Shown here: positions 5,941-7,184 of the stretch, one piece after another
Position numbering within the stretch: the first letter of the stretch is position 1
Layout: each line of letters opens with the position of its first letter
From: Anaerolineae bacterium
Lineage (GTDB): Bacteria; Chloroflexota; Anaerolineae; Anaerolineales; E44-bin32
Direction of reading: 5' to 3'
DNA: 7,184 nucleotides
Assembly (NCBI GenBank): GCA_030673735.1
Contig: DAOVIK010000074.1
Location: 1-7,184, forward strand
Notes under the pieces: generated by a model
Databases searched by the model: none
Told to the model about the DNA's origin: nothing
The model's input: only the letters and a program-made list of their open reading frames with translations
Position numbers and translations under genes: made by a program

Positions 5941-6932
5941 TAACGCTCTTCTCCCGTGATCGGATCTACACCCACTTCGAGTTCACCCGAAGCCAGCGAC
6001 TGCCAGACCGCTTCAAGTATGCGCTCACGGCCAGGGCTTATCGCATTTGGTGTCAAGGGTCCGTATACCAGGCTGCCGTTCTCGACCGCGTAGGCCCAGG
6101 CCGTTCCACCTTCTCCTGCTCGCAAGCCCTCCAGCGCCGACAAAACGAGCGGCTGCGGCTCAAAGACCACGCTTCCCGCAATGCGCTCAGCTGACAGGTC
6201 CGGCGGAGCTTCCCCTACATACACGATCCAGACACCTGACGTCGAGAGCGAAGACGGCAATGGACCTGCACCGGGAAGTACGAAGGCCGCATCCACGCGC
6301 CGGGCCTGCAATTCCTCGGCGGTGGCCTCCCAAGCTCCCATTATCTCCTGCCAGCAGCTCGGACAGGAATACTTCAGGCCGTGCTCGAAGGCCGCCAAAT
6401 AGACCGCATCATGCTCTCCGCCACTGCTGATCGCAGCAACCACCCACGATTGGCTCGCCAACCCAGTTAGCGCTCCTGCCAGAAACCCGGCCTGATCATG
6501 GCGCACGTTGGGCGTGCCCACGGTGCTCAAGCGATCGCCGGGCTGTGCCGACGGATGATCCACGGTCACGATCAGAACGCCCGGTGCGACGGTCGCGAGC
6601 TCGTCCTCCGATAATCCGCTTCCAATCTCGACCACGGCCTGCAAGCCCGGAACCTCCGCCCAACCGGCCAAATCCGGCGCAATCCGGATATCCAGCAGCC
6701 AACCTTGTTCCTCCGCCCAAGTTCGCAGCGCGCCTTCCAGTAGCTCTTGACTCTCGCCAGTGATGAGCAGAAGGCTGGGCACCGGCGTTGCCGTCGGGGA
6801 GGCCGTGATCGTGGGCGATGCAGGCGGCACCTCCGGCGTCGCGGAGGGTGCAGGCGTAGCCCCGCCACACGACACCAGCGCCAGCAGAATCGCAATCGCG
6901 TAAGCACTTTCTACGAATGACTTCAGTTTCAA
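5940..6932 (-). CDS. Lipoprotein, strongly diverged relative of the BMP substrate-binding family
   Basis: Exported lipoprotein of 330 aa from this start. It has an N-terminal signal with hydrophobic core and lipobox LVSC (C22), then an Ala/Thr/Pro-rich spacer (25-53), the same build as the neighbouring binding protein. The body follows the BMP pattern weakly: VEIGSGLSEDEL (101-112) stands where the neighbour has GVGYLLNDAL, IVTVDHP (121-127) matches its AGIDTW strand, and NVRHDQAGFLAGALTGLA (142-159) matches SIEQATMLAGYLAAGM. The later VLPGAGPLPSS parallels PVAGPVGAG. The DDRSFN ligand motif is missing. A CPSC pair (C190, C193) is unusual. No function can be assigned; altered ligand, sensing or scaffold roles are possible. 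TTG at 6932 is preferred because GAGG (6942-6945) is nine bases upstream; another TTG at 6947 would add five residues and overlap the ftsK frame. It lies 4 bases after the original ftsK stop, so co-transcription is likely. Confidence 0.75.
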   Translation of the reverse strand: MKLKSFVESAYAIAILLALVSCGGATPAPSATPEVPPASPTITASPTATPVPSLLLITGESQELLEGALRTWAEEQGWLLDIRIAPDLAGWAEVPGLQAVVEIGSGLSEDELATVAPGVLIVTVDHPSAQPGDRLSTVGTPNVRHDQAGFLAGALTGLASQSWVVAAISSGGEHDAVYLAAFEHGLKYSCPSCWQEIMGAWEATAEELQARRVDAAFVLPGAGPLPSSLSTSGVWIVYVGEAPPDLSAERIAGSVVFEPQPLVLSALEGLRAGEGGTAWAYAVENGSLVYGPLTPNAISPGRERILEAVWQSLASGELEVGVDPITGEER

Positions 6933-6936
6933 GGAC

Positions 6937-7184
6937 CTATTCCTCAACAGGGAGATCTACCCCGCCGTAATCAAGCACTTCGCGCGGCTGTGAACCGCGC
7001 TGCGCTGGTCCAACGATGCCCTTGGCTTCCAGTTGATCGATCATGCGAGCGGTGCGCGTTTATCCGATTCGGAGTCTTCTTTGGAGCAGCGAGATCGAGC
7101 CGCGCCGCATTTCGCGCACGATAGCCACGCACTCGTCGTACAGCTCGTCCAGGTCCTCGTTGTCCTTTTCCAATTCCTGCCATA
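6937..7184 (-). pseudogene. ftsK: FtsK/SpoIIIE DNA translocase, C-terminal gamma domain, partial, interrupted by a TAA
   Basis: The window edge cuts this gene, leaving its last 82 codons. The frame beginning at 7182 reads WQELEKDNEDLDELYDECVA and continues into the winged-helix gamma domain: REMRRGSISLLQRRLRIG, a TAA at 7060-7062, then TRTARMIDQLEAKGIVGPAQ and GSQPREVLDYGG up to TAG at 6937. Family members read RRLRIGY(T/N)RAAR here, so the TAA replaces the conserved Tyr codon (TAC or TAT) by one base change; the frame is otherwise intact. FtsK pumps DNA at the division septum; the gamma domain reads the polar KOPS sequences and activates XerD recombinase. If real, the stop removes about half of gamma but leaves the motor, which is outside the window. 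A sequencing error is the main alternative. Identity as FtsK/SpoIIIE is firm; whether it is a pseudogene is not. Confidence 0.75.

Noticed and set aside
1..7184. CRISPR array, tRNA, insertion sequence or phage genes
   Set aside because: No regularly spaced repeats, cloverleaf-like segments, transposase or phage motifs were found on either strand.

Overview
The window holds one ABC importer operon of the BMP/PnrA (nucleoside or simple-sugar) type, read entirely on the minus strand, with the 3' end of an ftsK/spoIIIE-type gene and an extra BMP-like lipoprotein upstream of it. Both lipoproteins carry a Thr/Pro-rich spacer straight after the lipobox cysteine. This, the moderately high G+C and the enlarged permeases fit a bacterium of the Chloroflexota (Anaerolineae-like) better than a Bacillus or a spirochaete. 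That placement is an inference from style; no taxonomic marker gene is present.

Layout in transcription order (right to left). 7184-6937: C-terminal gamma domain of an FtsK/SpoIIIE DNA translocase, interrupted by one in-frame TAA. 6932 (or 6947)-5940: a lipoprotein that looks like a strongly diverged relative of the BMP binding protein, followed by a weak hairpin/T-run terminator that starts in its stop codon. 5939-5591: a 349-base regulatory gap with an extended -10 promoter, overlapping inverted repeats just after the expected transcription start, a nested stem structure and a strong Shine-Dalgarno. 5590-4472: BMP-family substrate-binding lipoprotein. 4471-4256: a 216-base spacer with a perfect 13-bp hairpin. 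4255-2729: double-domain ABC ATPase. 2683-1409 and 1404-136: two BPD_transp_2 permeases only 4 bases apart. 113-79: a clear intrinsic terminator closing the operon.

How it works together: the lipoprotein captures substrate outside the membrane, the two permeases form the channel, and the ATPase drives import. The set and order correspond to nupN-nupO-nupP-nupQ of Bacillus subtilis (guanosine and other nucleoside uptake) and to bmpA-nupABC in lactic acid bacteria. The hairpin after the binding-protein gene probably lets that subunit be made in excess over the membrane parts. No nucleoside-metabolism gene is in the window, so the substrate cannot be settled here.

The parts most worth a second look are the diverged BMP-like lipoprotein behind ftsK, the nonsense codon in the FtsK gamma domain, and the structured 5' leader of the binding-protein gene. 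I found no CRISPR array, tRNA, rRNA, insertion sequence or defence gene.
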